A stretch of DNA of 64,000 bases from Bradyrhizobium sp. C9 (GTDB taxonomy: Bacteria > Pseudomonadota > Alphaproteobacteria > Rhizobiales > Xanthobacteraceae): contig NZ_NWTG01000002.1 in NCBI RefSeq assembly GCF_002532045.1, positions 186,001-250,000 of the forward strand, read 5' to 3'. The notes beneath the pieces are model-generated. The model was not told the DNA's origin. It searched no databases and saw nothing but the letters and a program-made list of their open reading frames with translations. A program made the translations under genes and the position numbers. This document shows positions 25,732 through 37,001 of the stretch, piece by piece (the stretch's first letter is position 1; every line of letters starts with the position of its first letter).

Positions 25732-26322
25732 ATGGACAAGATAGTTACGGCACACGATATCTTCCCGCATATACGAATCGTGTTGGGTATGGTCGTCGGG
25801 CTGGGGGTTACACGTCTTTTGTCCGGGGTGGCCCGCATCGTCCAACACCCCAAACAATACCGCGTTTATTCCGTGCATCTCGCCTGGGTCCTCGTGGCGC
25901 TCTTGATGCTCGTTCACTTTTGGTGGTGGGAATTCGGTCTTTTCAAGATCGAGCATTGGACCTTCGGGACGTACCTGTTCCTGATCGGGTACGCGATTGT
26001 CTTGTTCCTGATCTGCGCGATGCTCTTTCCGGACTCGATGGATGGCTATCGCAATTACGAAGAGTATTTCTATTCACGACGAATGTGGTTCTTCGGCCTG
26101 CTGGCCCTCACTTACATTCTCGATGTCGTCGATACTCTCTTGAAGGGAGAAGCCCACTTCGCTCAATTTGGCCATGAGTATGTTTTTCGAACGCCGGTTC
26201 TCATCGTCCTGTCCGTGGTTGCCGTTCTGACCGGCAATCGAAGGTTTCACGCCATTTTCGTTCTTGGCACCCTCGTGTACCAAACGACATGGATTTTGCG
26301 TCTCTTCAATACGATCGGCTAG
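25732..26322 (+). CDS. Integral membrane protein of unknown function
   Basis: A 196-residue protein with about six membrane spans, including VHLAWVLVALLMLVHFWWWE, YLFLIGYAIVLFLICAMLF and the last pair near VLIVLSVVAVLTG. Charged loops hold DSMDGYRNYEEYFYSRR. I do not recognise the family beyond a likeness to unnamed rhizobial membrane proteins. The ATG at 25732 has AGGAA seven bases upstream. GC content is lower than in the neighbours, which suggests later acquisition. Confidence 0.72.
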   Translation: MDKIVTAHDIFPHIRIVLGMVVGLGVTRLLSGVARIVQHPKQYRVYSVHLAWVLVALLMLVHFWWWEFGLFKIEHWTFGTYLFLIGYAIVLFLICAMLFPDSMDGYRNYEEYFYSRRMWFFGLLALTYILDVVDTLLKGEAHFAQFGHEYVFRTPVLIVLSVVAVLTGNRRFHAIFVLGTLVYQTTWILRLFNTIG

Positions 26323-26383
26323 CCAATCGACAGTCGCGAGATGATGCCGGGCCTTTGTCGTCACGCAAAGAGATGCGTATTTT

Positions 26384-26986
26384 TCAAGGCTTGGCGCCAA
26401 TCTTGATATGGATTGCGTCGACGCTTTCCTGACTATCGGGCACCTGCTTCGCGAAGGCGGTCAATCCCTCATTCCGCATGGCGTGCAGAAGGATGGCGGC
26501 CGGCTTACCAGCATCACCCCAATCCGACTGTCGCGATTCGGCGATCTGCACTTCGACCCCTTTGAGCACGACAATGCCGGCTGCGGGCTGTCCCGGCGGG
26601 ATATATCCAGAGCCCTGTGCAACTGCTTGTCTCTTCCAGCCGGCGGCATCGAGCGCTTGGGCGACATCTTCCATCAATGCAACCGCTTCGGGGTCAAGCT
26701 CGACCGAGAAGTCAAACGGAGTGCCGCGAAACTCCTTGAGGGTATTGGCAACGCGCTGTTGCGACGCAGGGCCGAACGTCCTCGGACTATCGGCCCACCA
26801 TTCGAGGCCACAGCCGACCAGGACGAGAACGGCAAATGTAATCGCCAACCCTCGCTCCCAGGCGCCTTTCGAAATCCCGAGGACCAGAAGTGCGACTTCG
26901 CCGCTCAATCCGACCAGAAGCAGGATTTCCCCGATTTGCCTCAGCCAACTGAACAGGACCAGGGAAAAGGCGGGAGTATGTAACAT
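26384..26986 (-). CDS. Two-span membrane protein with soluble C-terminal domain
   Basis: A 200-residue protein of unknown function. Two N-terminal hydrophobic helices (IGEILLLVGLSGEVALLVLG; GLAITFAVLVLVGCGLEWW) precede a soluble domain of about 140 residues that contains DPEAVALMEDVAQALDAAGWKRQ and ends DSQESVDAIHIKIGAKP. It lies convergent to the previous gene in the same lower-GC patch. The ATG at 26986 is preferred; a TTG four codons earlier is possible. Confidence 0.65.
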   Translation of the reverse strand: MLHTPAFSLVLFSWLRQIGEILLLVGLSGEVALLVLGISKGAWERGLAITFAVLVLVGCGLEWWADSPRTFGPASQQRVANTLKEFRGTPFDFSVELDPEAVALMEDVAQALDAAGWKRQAVAQGSGYIPPGQPAAGIVVLKGVEVQIAESRQSDWGDAGKPAAILLHAMRNEGLTAFAKQVPDSQESVDAIHIKIGAKP

Positions 26987-27374
26987 CAGGCATTCCAAGT
27001 CGCAGAGGCCGGCAGGCGATTCGAGGCGTCACTTGTAGCCGCGCGAATCCGGCATACAAACATCTGAAGCTCAACGACATAGAATCAGCCGACGCCAAGT
27101 CATGCAACTCTTGAATGCGTGGGACGATCTCCGAGATCGTCATCACTCATCGCTCTCGGTTGAACTGCCAAGTGTCTGGATCGTCCCGGCCGTCCGCCCA
27201 CGGGATCCTCTTCCTTACGGGGCCCTCGCGGGCCGAAGAAACGCGGCGCGCACACCCTCCGTGGAGCGGGTACTGTTGCGCTGCGCTGATTGCGATCGAA
27301 GTTTCACCGGTGAAGGTGGTTGCGGTGCGAGATGTACCGAGCCACGCCAACAGAAGCGTGGCAACCTGACCGGG
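26987..27374. other. Intergenic region before the cupin gene
   Basis: A 388-base stretch with no gene I can defend. It holds the second copy of a degenerate repeat fragment (about 27307-27351; see 25499-25551). The cupin frame is open through it, but the translation there is not protein-like and shows no signal peptide. Confidence 0.4.
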
Positions 27375-27650
27375 ATGAACATGGAGATCGTCACGAGCAT
27401 TAGCGAATTGAAGCCTGGCGACACTTCAACACTTCACATTCATCATGGCGATGAATCCTACTACTTCCTCGAAGGCGGGACCGTCGAATTGCCGGACGGA
27501 AGGCAGGTGCCTATTCCGACCGGCACCATTGGCTTGAATGTACGGGATACACCACACGGCGCTTATAAGGTCGTCGGTGACAAGACGATCAAGCTCTTGA
27601 CCGTCCATATCGTCGACAAGGGCAAGCCGCTTTACGACACCCCGAAATAG
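27375..27650 (+). CDS. Cupin-domain protein, possibly 5'-truncated
   Basis: A 91-residue single cupin: LKPGDTSTLHIHHGDESYYFLEGGTVELPDG gives the first metal-binding motif (H-x-H, E) and DTPHGAYKVVGDKTIKLLTVHIVDKGKPLYDTP the second. Relatives I recall carry a signal peptide and about 30 more residues before this point; here the upstream sequence is unrelated and the ATG (MNMEIVTSI) lies inside the conserved region. It may be a decayed copy or an internal restart. It is convergent with secA. Confidence 0.6.
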   Translation: MNMEIVTSISELKPGDTSTLHIHHGDESYYFLEGGTVELPDGRQVPIPTGTIGLNVRDTPHGAYKVVGDKTIKLLTVHIVDKGKPLYDTPK

Positions 27651-27660
27651 TTAAATGGCC

Positions 27661-27696
27661 ATCGGCAGGCGTGACGGGCCGCGCGCGCCTGCCGAT
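27661..27696. terminator. Stem-loop between convergent cupin and secA genes
   Basis: ATCGGCAGGCG at 27661-27671 pairs perfectly with CGCCTGCCGAT at 27686-27696 around a 14-base loop. It lies ten bases after the cupin stop and 28 bases beyond the secA stop, so it may end both transcripts. No T tract follows. Confidence 0.5.
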
Positions 27697-27723
27697 CTGC
27701 GCCTGCCCCGTTGAAGTCGCCTA

Positions 27724-30588
<2,865 letters not shown>

Positions 30589-30821
30589 GCGAAATTCCTG
30601 TTCTTCGGTCTCGAGTTCGGTCTTGGTTCAGTGTTGAATTTCAAGTCTTGGAATACAGCCTGAGATGGTCCGCCGGATTGCCTATCAACTCACCGTGACG
30701 CGCTACGGTTCGAGCCCCGGCCCGGAGCTCCTCCGCCAATTGAGTGGGAAACAGGCCATCCTGGGTTCAACGGCGAAAAACGCAGCAAAATAAGCGCTCT
30801 CACCGCTGACACGGTCGGCCA

Positions 30822-30850
30822 GAGATATGGCCCGGTCGGGGGGTTGTCAA
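30822..30850 (-). promoter_or_regulatory. Candidate secA promoter
   Basis: On the minus strand TTGACA (30850-30845) is followed after exactly 17 bases by TATCTC (30827-30822). This is a good match to the alphaproteobacterial housekeeping sigma consensus. Transcription would start near 30815. Confidence 0.5.
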
Positions 30851-30880
30851 CGCCGCCAAGATGTCAAGGAATTCATCATT

Positions 30881-30910
30881 TTGACAAGACTTTCGCGTTG
30901 CCAATGTAAC
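30881..30910 (+). promoter_or_regulatory. Candidate promoter of the parvulin gene
   Basis: TTGACA at 30881-30886 is followed after 18 bases by TGTAAC (30905-30910), a weak -10. The leader would be about 50 bases, with AAGGA (30958-30962) just before the ATG at 30969. Confidence 0.4.
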
Positions 30911-30968
30911 ACGATTGGGCGAGTGTCCGCCCCGCTCGAGCTTCCCCCCTTTAGACCAAGGATTTTGC

Positions 30969-31907
30969 ATGACCACCTCGCCTCCGGAAACCAAAACCGG
31001 CCTGCGCCTCGGCCTCGCCACCCTGGCCGCCACGGGCTGTCTTGTCGCAGTGCTGGCTGCCGGCCTCCCGGTCCGCGCCGCGGAGTCCGACCCGGTGCTG
31101 GCGAAGGTGAACGGTTCCGAGATCCATGCCAGCGACGTCGCGCTCGCCGAGGAGGAACTCGGCCCGAGCCTGCAGCAGATGGACCCCTCGACCCGCAAGG
31201 ACAACGTGCTGTCCTTCCTGATCGACATGAAGATCGTGTCCAAGGCCGCCGAGGACAAGAAGATCGAGAACAATGACGACTTCAAGAAGCGGCTCGCCTT
31301 CACCCGCAACCGCCTGTTGATGGACAGCCTGCTTGCCAGCGAGGGCAAGGCCGCGACCACCGACGACGCCATGAAGAAGGTCTATGAAGAGGCCTCCAAG
31401 CAGATCACCGGCGAGCAGGAGGTGCGCGCCCGCCACATCCTGGTCGAGACCGAGGACGAGGCCAAGGCGATCAAGGCCGAGCTCGACAAGGGCGCCGACT
31501 TCGCCGAGCTCGCCAAGAAGAAGTCCAAGGATCCCGGCGCCTCGGACGGCGGCGACCTCGGCTTCTTCACCAAGGAGCAGATGGTGCCGGAATTCTCCGC
31601 GGTCGCCTTCACGCTCGAGCCGGGCAAGATCTCCGATCCGGTCAAGTCGCAGTTCGGCTGGCACATCATCAAGGTCGAGGAAAAGCGCAACCGCAAGGCG
31701 CCCGACTTCGAGCAGGTGAAGGCCCAGATCGAGACCTATGTGACCCGCAAGGCCCAGGCCGACTATGTCGCCAAGCTGCGCGAGGCCGCCAAGGTCGAGC
31801 GGATGGACAAGCCGGCCGAGACGGCCAAGGACGCGACCGCGCCGGCCGATGCCGCCAAGGACGCGCCGAAGCCCGCCGACAACAAGATGGCGCCGGCGAA
31901 GAAGTAA
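30969..31907 (+). CDS. Periplasmic parvulin-type peptidyl-prolyl isomerase
   Basis: A 312-residue exported foldase. A signal sequence (LGLATLAATGCLVAVLAAGLPVRAAE) is followed by a SurA/PrsA-like N-terminal helical domain (VLAKVNGSEIHASDVALAEEEL) and a parvulin domain at about 145-245 (VRARHILVETEDEAKAI, then GGDLGFFTKEQMVPEF and SQFGWHIIKVEE). The Ala/Lys/Pro tail is low complexity. It helps fold Sec-exported proteins, which fits its place divergent from secA. The ATG at 30969 has AAGGA upstream. Confidence 0.92.
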   Translation: MTTSPPETKTGLRLGLATLAATGCLVAVLAAGLPVRAAESDPVLAKVNGSEIHASDVALAEEELGPSLQQMDPSTRKDNVLSFLIDMKIVSKAAEDKKIENNDDFKKRLAFTRNRLLMDSLLASEGKAATTDDAMKKVYEEASKQITGEQEVRARHILVETEDEAKAIKAELDKGADFAELAKKKSKDPGASDGGDLGFFTKEQMVPEFSAVAFTLEPGKISDPVKSQFGWHIIKVEEKRNRKAPDFEQVKAQIETYVTRKAQADYVAKLREAAKVERMDKPAETAKDATAPADAAKDAPKPADNKMAPAKK

Positions 31908-31934
31908 GCTTCGCCAACGTTGTTACAGTTGCGA

Positions 31935-31967
31935 TGGCCGGGCATGTCCCGGCCATTTGCTTTTTTG
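31935..31967 (+). terminator. Rho-independent terminator after the parvulin gene
   Basis: ATGGCCGGG (31935-31943) pairs with CCCGGCCAT (31949-31957) around CATGT and is followed by TTGCTTTTTT. It begins 28 bases after the stop codon. Confidence 0.85.
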
Positions 31968-31977
31968 AGGCGCGTTC

Positions 31978-32141
31978 GTAGCCCGGATGCAGCGAAGCGA
32001 AATCTGGGGCAAGCACCATCCAGCTTCACAACGTCGTCCTGGCGAAAGCCATACTCCGCAGCAGTGGTTGTCTTGCCGCGGCGGCAGTTTCTTGAACAAT
32101 TGATGACGGTGGTTATGGGTCCTGGCTTTCGCCAGGACGAC
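31978..32141. repeat. Intergenic repeats: half-element plus type B palindrome
   Basis: 31978-32009 (GTAGCCCGGATGCAGCGAAG and on) looks like one arm of a common Rhizobiales palindrome. 32033-32141 is a second copy of the type B element at 13778-13901: left arm GTCGTCCTGGCGAAAGCCAT, right arm ATGGGTCCTGGCTTTCGCC and on; the left arm has lost the AGGACC segment and the centre differs. Together they fill most of the 317 bases between the parvulin and argJ genes. Confidence 0.8.
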
Positions 32142-32224
32142 ACCGTGATTGCTGCACCACCCTCTCCCGCTTCTCACGGCGAGATGTTATGCAGCGCTTC
32201 CCTCCCCGTAGCCGGAAGCCTCTC

Positions 32225-33466
32225 ATGTCCACCGCCGTCTCCCCCCTCGCCCCGCCCGACGTTCCCGAGATGCCCGTGATCGCGGGTGTGCGGCTTGCGA
32301 CCGCTGCCGCCGGCATCCGCTACAAGGGGCGCACCGACGTGCTGCTCGCGCTGCTGGACAAGGGCACCACGGTGGCCGGCGTGTTCACCAAGTCGAAATG
32401 CCCGTCGGCGCCGGTCGAATGGTGCCGCGCCAAGCTGAAGGGCGGGGCCGCGCGCGCGCTGGTGGTCAATTCCGGCAACGCCAACGCCTTCACCGGCAAG
32501 ACCGGCAAGGCGTCCACCGCCTTGACCGCGCAGATCGCGGCGAAGGCGGTCGGCTGCTCGACGTCGGATGTGTTCCTTGCCTCCACCGGAGTGATCGGTG
32601 AGCCGCTCGACGCCACCAAGTTCGACGGCGTGCTGGCGCAGCTCGCGGAGACCGCGACCCCCGATCTGTGGATGGACGCGGCCAAGGCGATCATGACCAC
32701 CGATACCTTCCCGAAGGTCGCCACCGCGACCGTCAAGCTCGGCAAGGCCAAGGTGACGATCAACGGCATGGCCAAGGGCGCCGGCATGATCATGCCCGAC
32801 ATGGCGACCATGCTGTCCTTCGTCTTCACCGACGCGCCGCTGTCGGCTGGCGTGCTGCAATCGCTGCTCAAGGCCGGCGTCGAGGACACCTTCAATGCGC
32901 TGACCATCGACGGCGACACCTCGACCTCGGACACGCTGCTGGCGTTTGCGACCGGCGCTGCGGCAGCGTATGGCGCGCCGAAGATCTCGCGCGCCAGCGA
33001 CCCGCGCCTGAAGGCCTTCACCAAGGCGTTCCAGCAGATCCTCGCCAATCTGTCCGAACAGGTGGCGCGCGACGGCGAGGGCGCCCGCAAGCTGGTCGAG
33101 GTCGTGGTCGAGGGCGCGACGACAAAACCGTCGGCGCGCAAGATCGCGATGTCGATCGCCAATTCGCCGCTGGTGAAGACCGCGATCGCCGGCGAGGACG
33201 CCAATTGGGGCCGCGTGGTGATGGCGGTCGGCAAGGCCGGCGAGCCCGCCAACCGCGACAAGCTCTCGATCTCCTTCAACGGCATCCGCGTCGCCAAGAG
33301 CGGCGCGCGCGATCCGTCCTACAATGAGAAAGAAGTGTCGGAGGCGATGAAAGCGCCGAAGATCCAGATCAAGGTCGCGCTCGGCCTCGGCAAGGCGAAG
33401 GACCGCGTGCTGACCTGCGACCTCACCAAGGAATACGTCGCGATCAACGGCGATTACAGGTCGTAG
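32225..33466 (+). CDS. argJ: Bifunctional ornithine acetyltransferase / N-acetylglutamate synthase
   Basis: A 413-residue ArgJ. It moves the acetyl group from N-acetylornithine to glutamate in the cyclic arginine pathway; many also use acetyl-CoA. The precursor cleaves itself before T195 in [14 protein letters not shown], which gives alpha and beta chains. Other marks are [10 protein letters not shown] (oxyanion region), [10 protein letters not shown] and the C-terminal [17 protein letters not shown]. The ATG at 32225 gives [10 protein letters not shown]; an extension to 32189 is unlikely. Confidence 0.96.
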   Translation: MSTAVSPLAPPDVPEMPVIAGVRLATAAAGIRYKGRTDVLLALLDKGTTVAGVFTKSKCPSAPVEWCRAKLKGGAARALVVNSGNANAFTGKTGKASTALTAQIAAKAVGCSTSDVFLASTGVIGEPLDATKFDGVLAQLAETATPDLWMDAAKAIMTTDTFPKVATATVKLGKAKVTINGMAKGAGMIMPDMATMLSFVFTDAPLSAGVLQSLLKAGVEDTFNALTIDGDTSTSDTLLAFATGAAAAYGAPKISRASDPRLKAFTKAFQQILANLSEQVARDGEGARKLVEVVVEGATTKPSARKIAMSIANSPLVKTAIAGEDANWGRVVMAVGKAGEPANRDKLSISFNGIRVAKSGARDPSYNEKEVSEAMKAPKIQIKVALGLGKAKDRVLTCDLTKEYVAINGDYRS

Positions 33467-33499
33467 GGTTCTGCCTCATTCCAGGAAAAACAAGTCGTT

Positions 33500-33621
33500 C
33501 CGTCATCCTGAGGTGCGCGCACTTGCGCGCCTCGAAGGATGCACGGCCCGAATATCCCGACGCTGCGAAAGTTGGGCCGTCGACCCCTTAGGCTCGCTCC
33601 GCTCGCACCTCAGGGTGACGG
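33500..33621. repeat. Intergenic palindromic repeat (type A)
   Basis: CCGTCATCCTGAGGTGCG on the left pairs with CGCACCTCAGGGTGACGG on the right. The inner part shares GCCTCGAAGGATGCACGGC and GGGCCGTCGACCC with 6266-6427. It lies between convergent argJ and the TadG-like gene and may end both. Confidence 0.8.
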
Positions 33622-33640
33622 GAGAGACGAGACTTGCGGC

Positions 33641-34990
33641 CTAGCTGCTGATCCGCGCGTCGGCGACCGCCTTCTTGAACAGCGCGTTCATCGCGTCCGC
33701 GATGCCCTGGGTCGGGCTGACCTCGAAATAGAAGCCCGGCGAGGCGCAGGCCTGCATGTTCTGCGCGATCTGGCTGTTCGGTGACGGGCCGAACGGACCC
33801 TGATTGAACGGGTCGATCCAGTTCATGTACCAGTTGTTGGTCGGCAGTTGCAGATAGGTGGTGTAGAGCACCGCGATCTTGATGTTGCGCTTCTTGATCG
33901 CATCGCAGAGCGCCGGATTGATCGGCGACTGGCAACGATTGCTGCCGGCGAGCGGCTTCAGGCAGCTTGTATTCGGCTCGTCGGCGACCCCGTCGGATAC
34001 GAAGAACAGATATTTGAGCGGCGCCGACGATGTGCCCGCGCCCGGGTTTGCAATCGCATTGTTGATCTGGGGAAAGATCGCGGTGAACTGGCTGTCCTTG
34101 TCCGCGGTGTAGGAATCGTTGTTGCCGTAGACACCCATCAGATCGATGTTGCCGGCCGCCGACTTTGCACTCGACAGGCTCGACGACAGCGAAAACAGGC
34201 TTCGCAAGCCATAGGTCGCCGAGGACGCGCCGAAGTCATAGATCGCCATGCGGAACTGGCTCGAATAGGTCTGGGTCGCCGCTGCGGTGTCCATCAATTG
34301 CTGGGTTGCGCTGCGAAGCACGTCGATCCGCGTCGTGACGCCAAGCGATTTCGCCAGATTGTAGTAGTTGTTCGGGTCGTTGTAGTCGTGGCAGGCGAAG
34401 GCGCATTGGTCATTCGGCTTGAAGCTGTTGCCGGTGGTGGCCGTGACCAGCTTGGCGACATCAGTCGGCGTGGCGCCGACGCCCATCGACGGCGAATTAT
34501 CCAGCAGCAGATAGAAATCGATGTAGAGCGGCATGTTCGCGGTCGATGTCGAAGTGCCCGACACCGACACCTTGCTGCGGCCCAGCACGCCGAGGAACAT
34601 GGTCGGGACATCTGCGGAGAATTGGACCGTCGAGGTGATGGTGCCGCCGCTCTTGGTCATGGTCGGCGTCACGTTGGTCAGTGTGAAGCCGTTCTGGTTG
34701 AAGATGTTGCCGTTGAAGATCTTCTTCGCGTCGGCCTCGCCGACCGAAATCTCGCCATCCGAGGTCATGGCGCCGGCCGCGAGGAAGCCGGGCGAAGCCT
34801 TGGCGACCGATCCGACGCTCGCCGCGTCGGCGGCGGAGATCAGCTTGCTGCGGATCTGGTTGGCGCGGGAATAGTCGACCGCGCATCCGACCGCGACCAT
34901 GAGCGGCAGCAGGGCCAAACCAAAGATCATCGCGATGTTGCCGGAGCGATCGCGGCGGAAACGGCTGACGGTCCGGAGCAAGGTGTGCAT
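33641..34990 (-). CDS. TadG-like membrane-anchored von Willebrand A protein
   Basis: A 449-residue protein. The N-terminus FRRDRSGNIAMIFGLALLPLMVAVGCAVDYSRA is the Tad pilus-type (TadE/TadG, pseudopilin-like) membrane anchor, followed by SKLISAADAASVGS. A von Willebrand A domain begins near residue 167 with DFYLLLDNSPSMGVG, a D-x-S-x-S metal site (DNSPS), and includes LFFVSDGVAD. The middle is Ser/Thr-rich. No other tad genes are present in the window, so it is an orphan. The ATG at 34990 is chosen at the start of the basic anchor; the frame is open upstream. Confidence 0.85.
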   Translation of the reverse strand: MHTLLRTVSRFRRDRSGNIAMIFGLALLPLMVAVGCAVDYSRANQIRSKLISAADAASVGSVAKASPGFLAAGAMTSDGEISVGEADAKKIFNGNIFNQNGFTLTNVTPTMTKSGGTITSTVQFSADVPTMFLGVLGRSKVSVSGTSTSTANMPLYIDFYLLLDNSPSMGVGATPTDVAKLVTATTGNSFKPNDQCAFACHDYNDPNNYYNLAKSLGVTTRIDVLRSATQQLMDTAAATQTYSSQFRMAIYDFGASSATYGLRSLFSLSSSLSSAKSAAGNIDLMGVYGNNDSYTADKDSQFTAIFPQINNAIANPGAGTSSAPLKYLFFVSDGVADEPNTSCLKPLAGSNRCQSPINPALCDAIKKRNIKIAVLYTTYLQLPTNNWYMNWIDPFNQGPFGPSPNSQIAQNMQACASPGFYFEVSPTQGIADAMNALFKKAVADARISS

Positions 34991-35168
34991 GGGTTTATAT
35001 CGGCAGAGAAAATGATGCGCTGATAAATCAGGACCTTCACCCTGCCCGCGGCGCATTAAGGCCGGCTTATCGCGAATGCAGAAAAAGCGCGCAGGCACAA
35101 ATCGTTTGGCCGACGGCGCGTTGCTGGTTAATGAAAGCTTGCAAGACAACAAGGACCATTCGTGCCGC

Positions 35169-35579
35169 ATGGCTGACATCAAGCTGACCCTCGTCGTCGC
35201 CTGCGCGCTGGTCGATGCCGACAAGCGCGTGCTGCTGGCGCAGCGCCCCGAAGGCAAGGCATTGGCGGGGCTGTGGGAATTCCCCGGCGGCAAGATCGAG
35301 CCCGGCGAGCGGCCGGAGCAGACCCTGATCCGCGAGTTGCACGAGGAGATCGGCATCACCGTGAGCGAGCCGTGCCTCGCACCGCTGACCTTCGCCAGCC
35401 ATGCCTACGAGACCTTCCATTTGCTGATGCCGCTCTACATCTGCCGCCGCTGGGAGGGCATGGCGGTGGCGCGCGAGGGCCAGAACCTCGCCTGGGTCCG
35501 CGCCAACAAGCTGCGCGACTACCCGATGCCGCCGGCGGACATCCCGCTGCTGCCGCATCTGATGGACCTGCTGCTGTGA
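35169..35579 (+). CDS. mutT: Nudix hydrolase, MutT / 8-oxo-dGTP diphosphatase type
   Basis: A 136-residue Nudix protein. The complete Nudix box G-x5-E-x7-REUXEEXGU spans residues 41-63 (GKIEPGE, then RELHEEIGI). The preceding LAQRPEGKALAGLWEFPGG is the MutT/MutY-like nucleotide-binding stretch. It probably clears oxidised dGTP. The ATG at 35169 (MADIKLTLV) is preferred over an upstream in-frame start at 35076, since the extra residues look non-coding. Confidence 0.88.
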   Translation: MADIKLTLVVACALVDADKRVLLAQRPEGKALAGLWEFPGGKIEPGERPEQTLIRELHEEIGITVSEPCLAPLTFASHAYETFHLLMPLYICRRWEGMAVAREGQNLAWVRANKLRDYPMPPADIPLLPHLMDLLL

Positions 35580-36080
35580 TCCGCTTCGCCTCTCCCGCTC
35601 GCGGGGGGAAGCGCGGCTACCCAAAATATCGAAAACAACCCCATGCACAGTAGCCGGCGGTATCGCCGGCGTTCGATCGGGCTGCTTGACACGTCGGGCA
35701 ACTCACCGGCATAATTCCATTATTCCGAAATCGCGCGAGCAACCGTCGCCCACCTTGTGAGAGAGGTTGGATCGCATCGACAACTGCGATCCGAGAGAAA
35801 GGTAAGCGACGGCGGCATCCCCGCTGCTGCCGCGTCTGCTGTGATTTCGCTGGCGCGCGATGAGCGAACGACCGTGAGGGACGCACTATGGACGGGCTCC
35901 CTCCCCCCTTGCGGGGGAGGGCTGGGGAGAGGGGTGCCACACGGCGCGCTCCCTCAGCATGCTTCTCGAAGACGGGCGCAGAATTGCGAAAGCGATGATC
36001 ACACGAGTATCTCGCCCGGGGCTACCCCTCTCCCCAACCCTCTCCCGCAAGGGGAGAGGGAGCCCTGGCACCGTGCGCGC
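35580..36080. other. Intergenic stretch rich in palindromes
   Basis: A 501-base region between the convergent Nudix and methyltransferase genes. It holds the type C repeat listed separately and, near 35590-35625, a shorter CTCCCGCTCGCGGGGGG-type half-element. Reading frames here give Arg/Gly/Pro-rich translations without any family likeness. Confidence 0.45.
35894..36065. repeat. Intergenic palindromic repeat (type C)
   Basis: GGGCTCCCTCCCCCCTTGCG on the left is inverted in CGCAAGGGGAGAGGGAGCCC on the right, and GGGGAGAGGGGTGCC pairs with GCTACCCCTCTCCCC inside. It ends 16 bases beyond the methyltransferase stop. Related to 21650-21772 and 40899-41037. Confidence 0.85.
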
Positions 36081-36923
36081 CTAACGCTTCGCCCCCTTCA
36101 CCGCGGCCTCAAGGCTCGCCTTCGCCGAGCCCGGCTTGAGCGGCTTCGGCTGGCTCTCATGCGGCGCCCAGCCGGACAGCCAGACGATGTCGAAGGTGGC
36201 CCGGATGCGGCCGTCGGGATCGGCGAAGCGCTCGTCATAGATCTGCGCCATCCGCAGCATGGTGGCGCGGCGGGTCGGGGTATGGCGGCGATCGCGCAGC
36301 ACATTGGTCGCGCCCATGCGCCGGAGATCGGCCATCAGCGCGAACGCGCTGGCGTAGCGCACCACGACGCGGTCGACATCGGTGACCGGCAGCGCAAAGC
36401 CGGCCCGCTGCAACAGTGCGCCGATGTCGCGCAGATCGGCGAACGGCGCAACGCGTGGCGACACCCCGCCCTCGCACTCCGCCTCCGCCGCGGCAAAGCT
36501 CTGCCTGAGCTCGGTCAGCGTGTCGCCGCCCAGCATCGCGGCAAGCAGCAGCCCGTCGCCCTTGAGCGCGCGGCGGATCTGCGCCAGCACGCCCGGCAGA
36601 TCGTTGACGAACTGGAAGGCGAGCGCGGAGACCACCAGATCGAGCGACTCCGGCGCTAGGCCGAGTGCTTCCGTTTCGCTGAAGCCGATCGGCCCGACCG
36701 AGGCGACACGCCCGCGCAAGGCGTCGGCAAGCCCGTCACCCGGCGTCCAGACGTCGGCCGCGGTCGAAAAGCTGCGCGACACCGCCAGCAAGCGGTCGGA
36801 CATGTCTTCGGTGGCGCGCTCGAGCAGGAACGTCGCCGCCCCCTCGCGCTGCGCGCGCGCCAGCCGCGCGCCGAGCAGTGCGCGGTCGAACAGGATCGGG
36901 GCCGTGGCCGGGGTCGTTGCCAT
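36081..36923 (-). CDS. SAM-dependent methyltransferase, NDUFAF5/BioC-like
   Basis: A 280-residue class I methyltransferase-like protein. The start ILFDRALLGARLARAQREGAATFLLERATEDMSDRLLAVSR is the hallmark lead of the NDUFAF5-type family, which in mitochondria hydroxylates an Arg of complex I; bacterial homologues are annotated as methyltransferases or BioC-like. The glycine-rich SAM loop is weak here, while LDLVVSALAFQFVNDLPGVLAQIRRALKGDGLLLAAMLGGDTLTELR is well kept. It is divergent from comF. A role in complex I assembly is inference. Confidence 0.82.
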   Translation of the reverse strand: MATTPATAPILFDRALLGARLARAQREGAATFLLERATEDMSDRLLAVSRSFSTAADVWTPGDGLADALRGRVASVGPIGFSETEALGLAPESLDLVVSALAFQFVNDLPGVLAQIRRALKGDGLLLAAMLGGDTLTELRQSFAAAEAECEGGVSPRVAPFADLRDIGALLQRAGFALPVTDVDRVVVRYASAFALMADLRRMGATNVLRDRRHTPTRRATMLRMAQIYDERFADPDGRIRATFDIVWLSGWAPHESQPKPLKPGSAKASLEAAVKGAKR

Positions 36924-37001
36924 TCGCGCTGGTTACGCCGGACCGCCGCCGCAGGCAATGCGCCTTGAGCCCGTGCGGCTCAAACGTTAGCCTCGTCAGC
37001 C

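Larger units (their letters stand above)
30589..30968. other. Divergent intergenic region, secA / parvulin
   Basis: This 380-base region holds promoters on both strands (listed separately) and an untranslated secA leader of about 230 bases. I see no SecM-like leader peptide with confidence and no structured RNA I can name. Confidence 0.45.

Noticed and set aside
30705..30740. GGTTCGAGCCCC resembling a tRNA T-arm
   Set aside because: No acceptor, D or anticodon stems could be formed with the flanking bases.
35757..36659. 300-residue rightward frame over repeat and methyltransferase
   Set aside because: It crosses a palindromic repeat and runs antisense to the methyltransferase gene.
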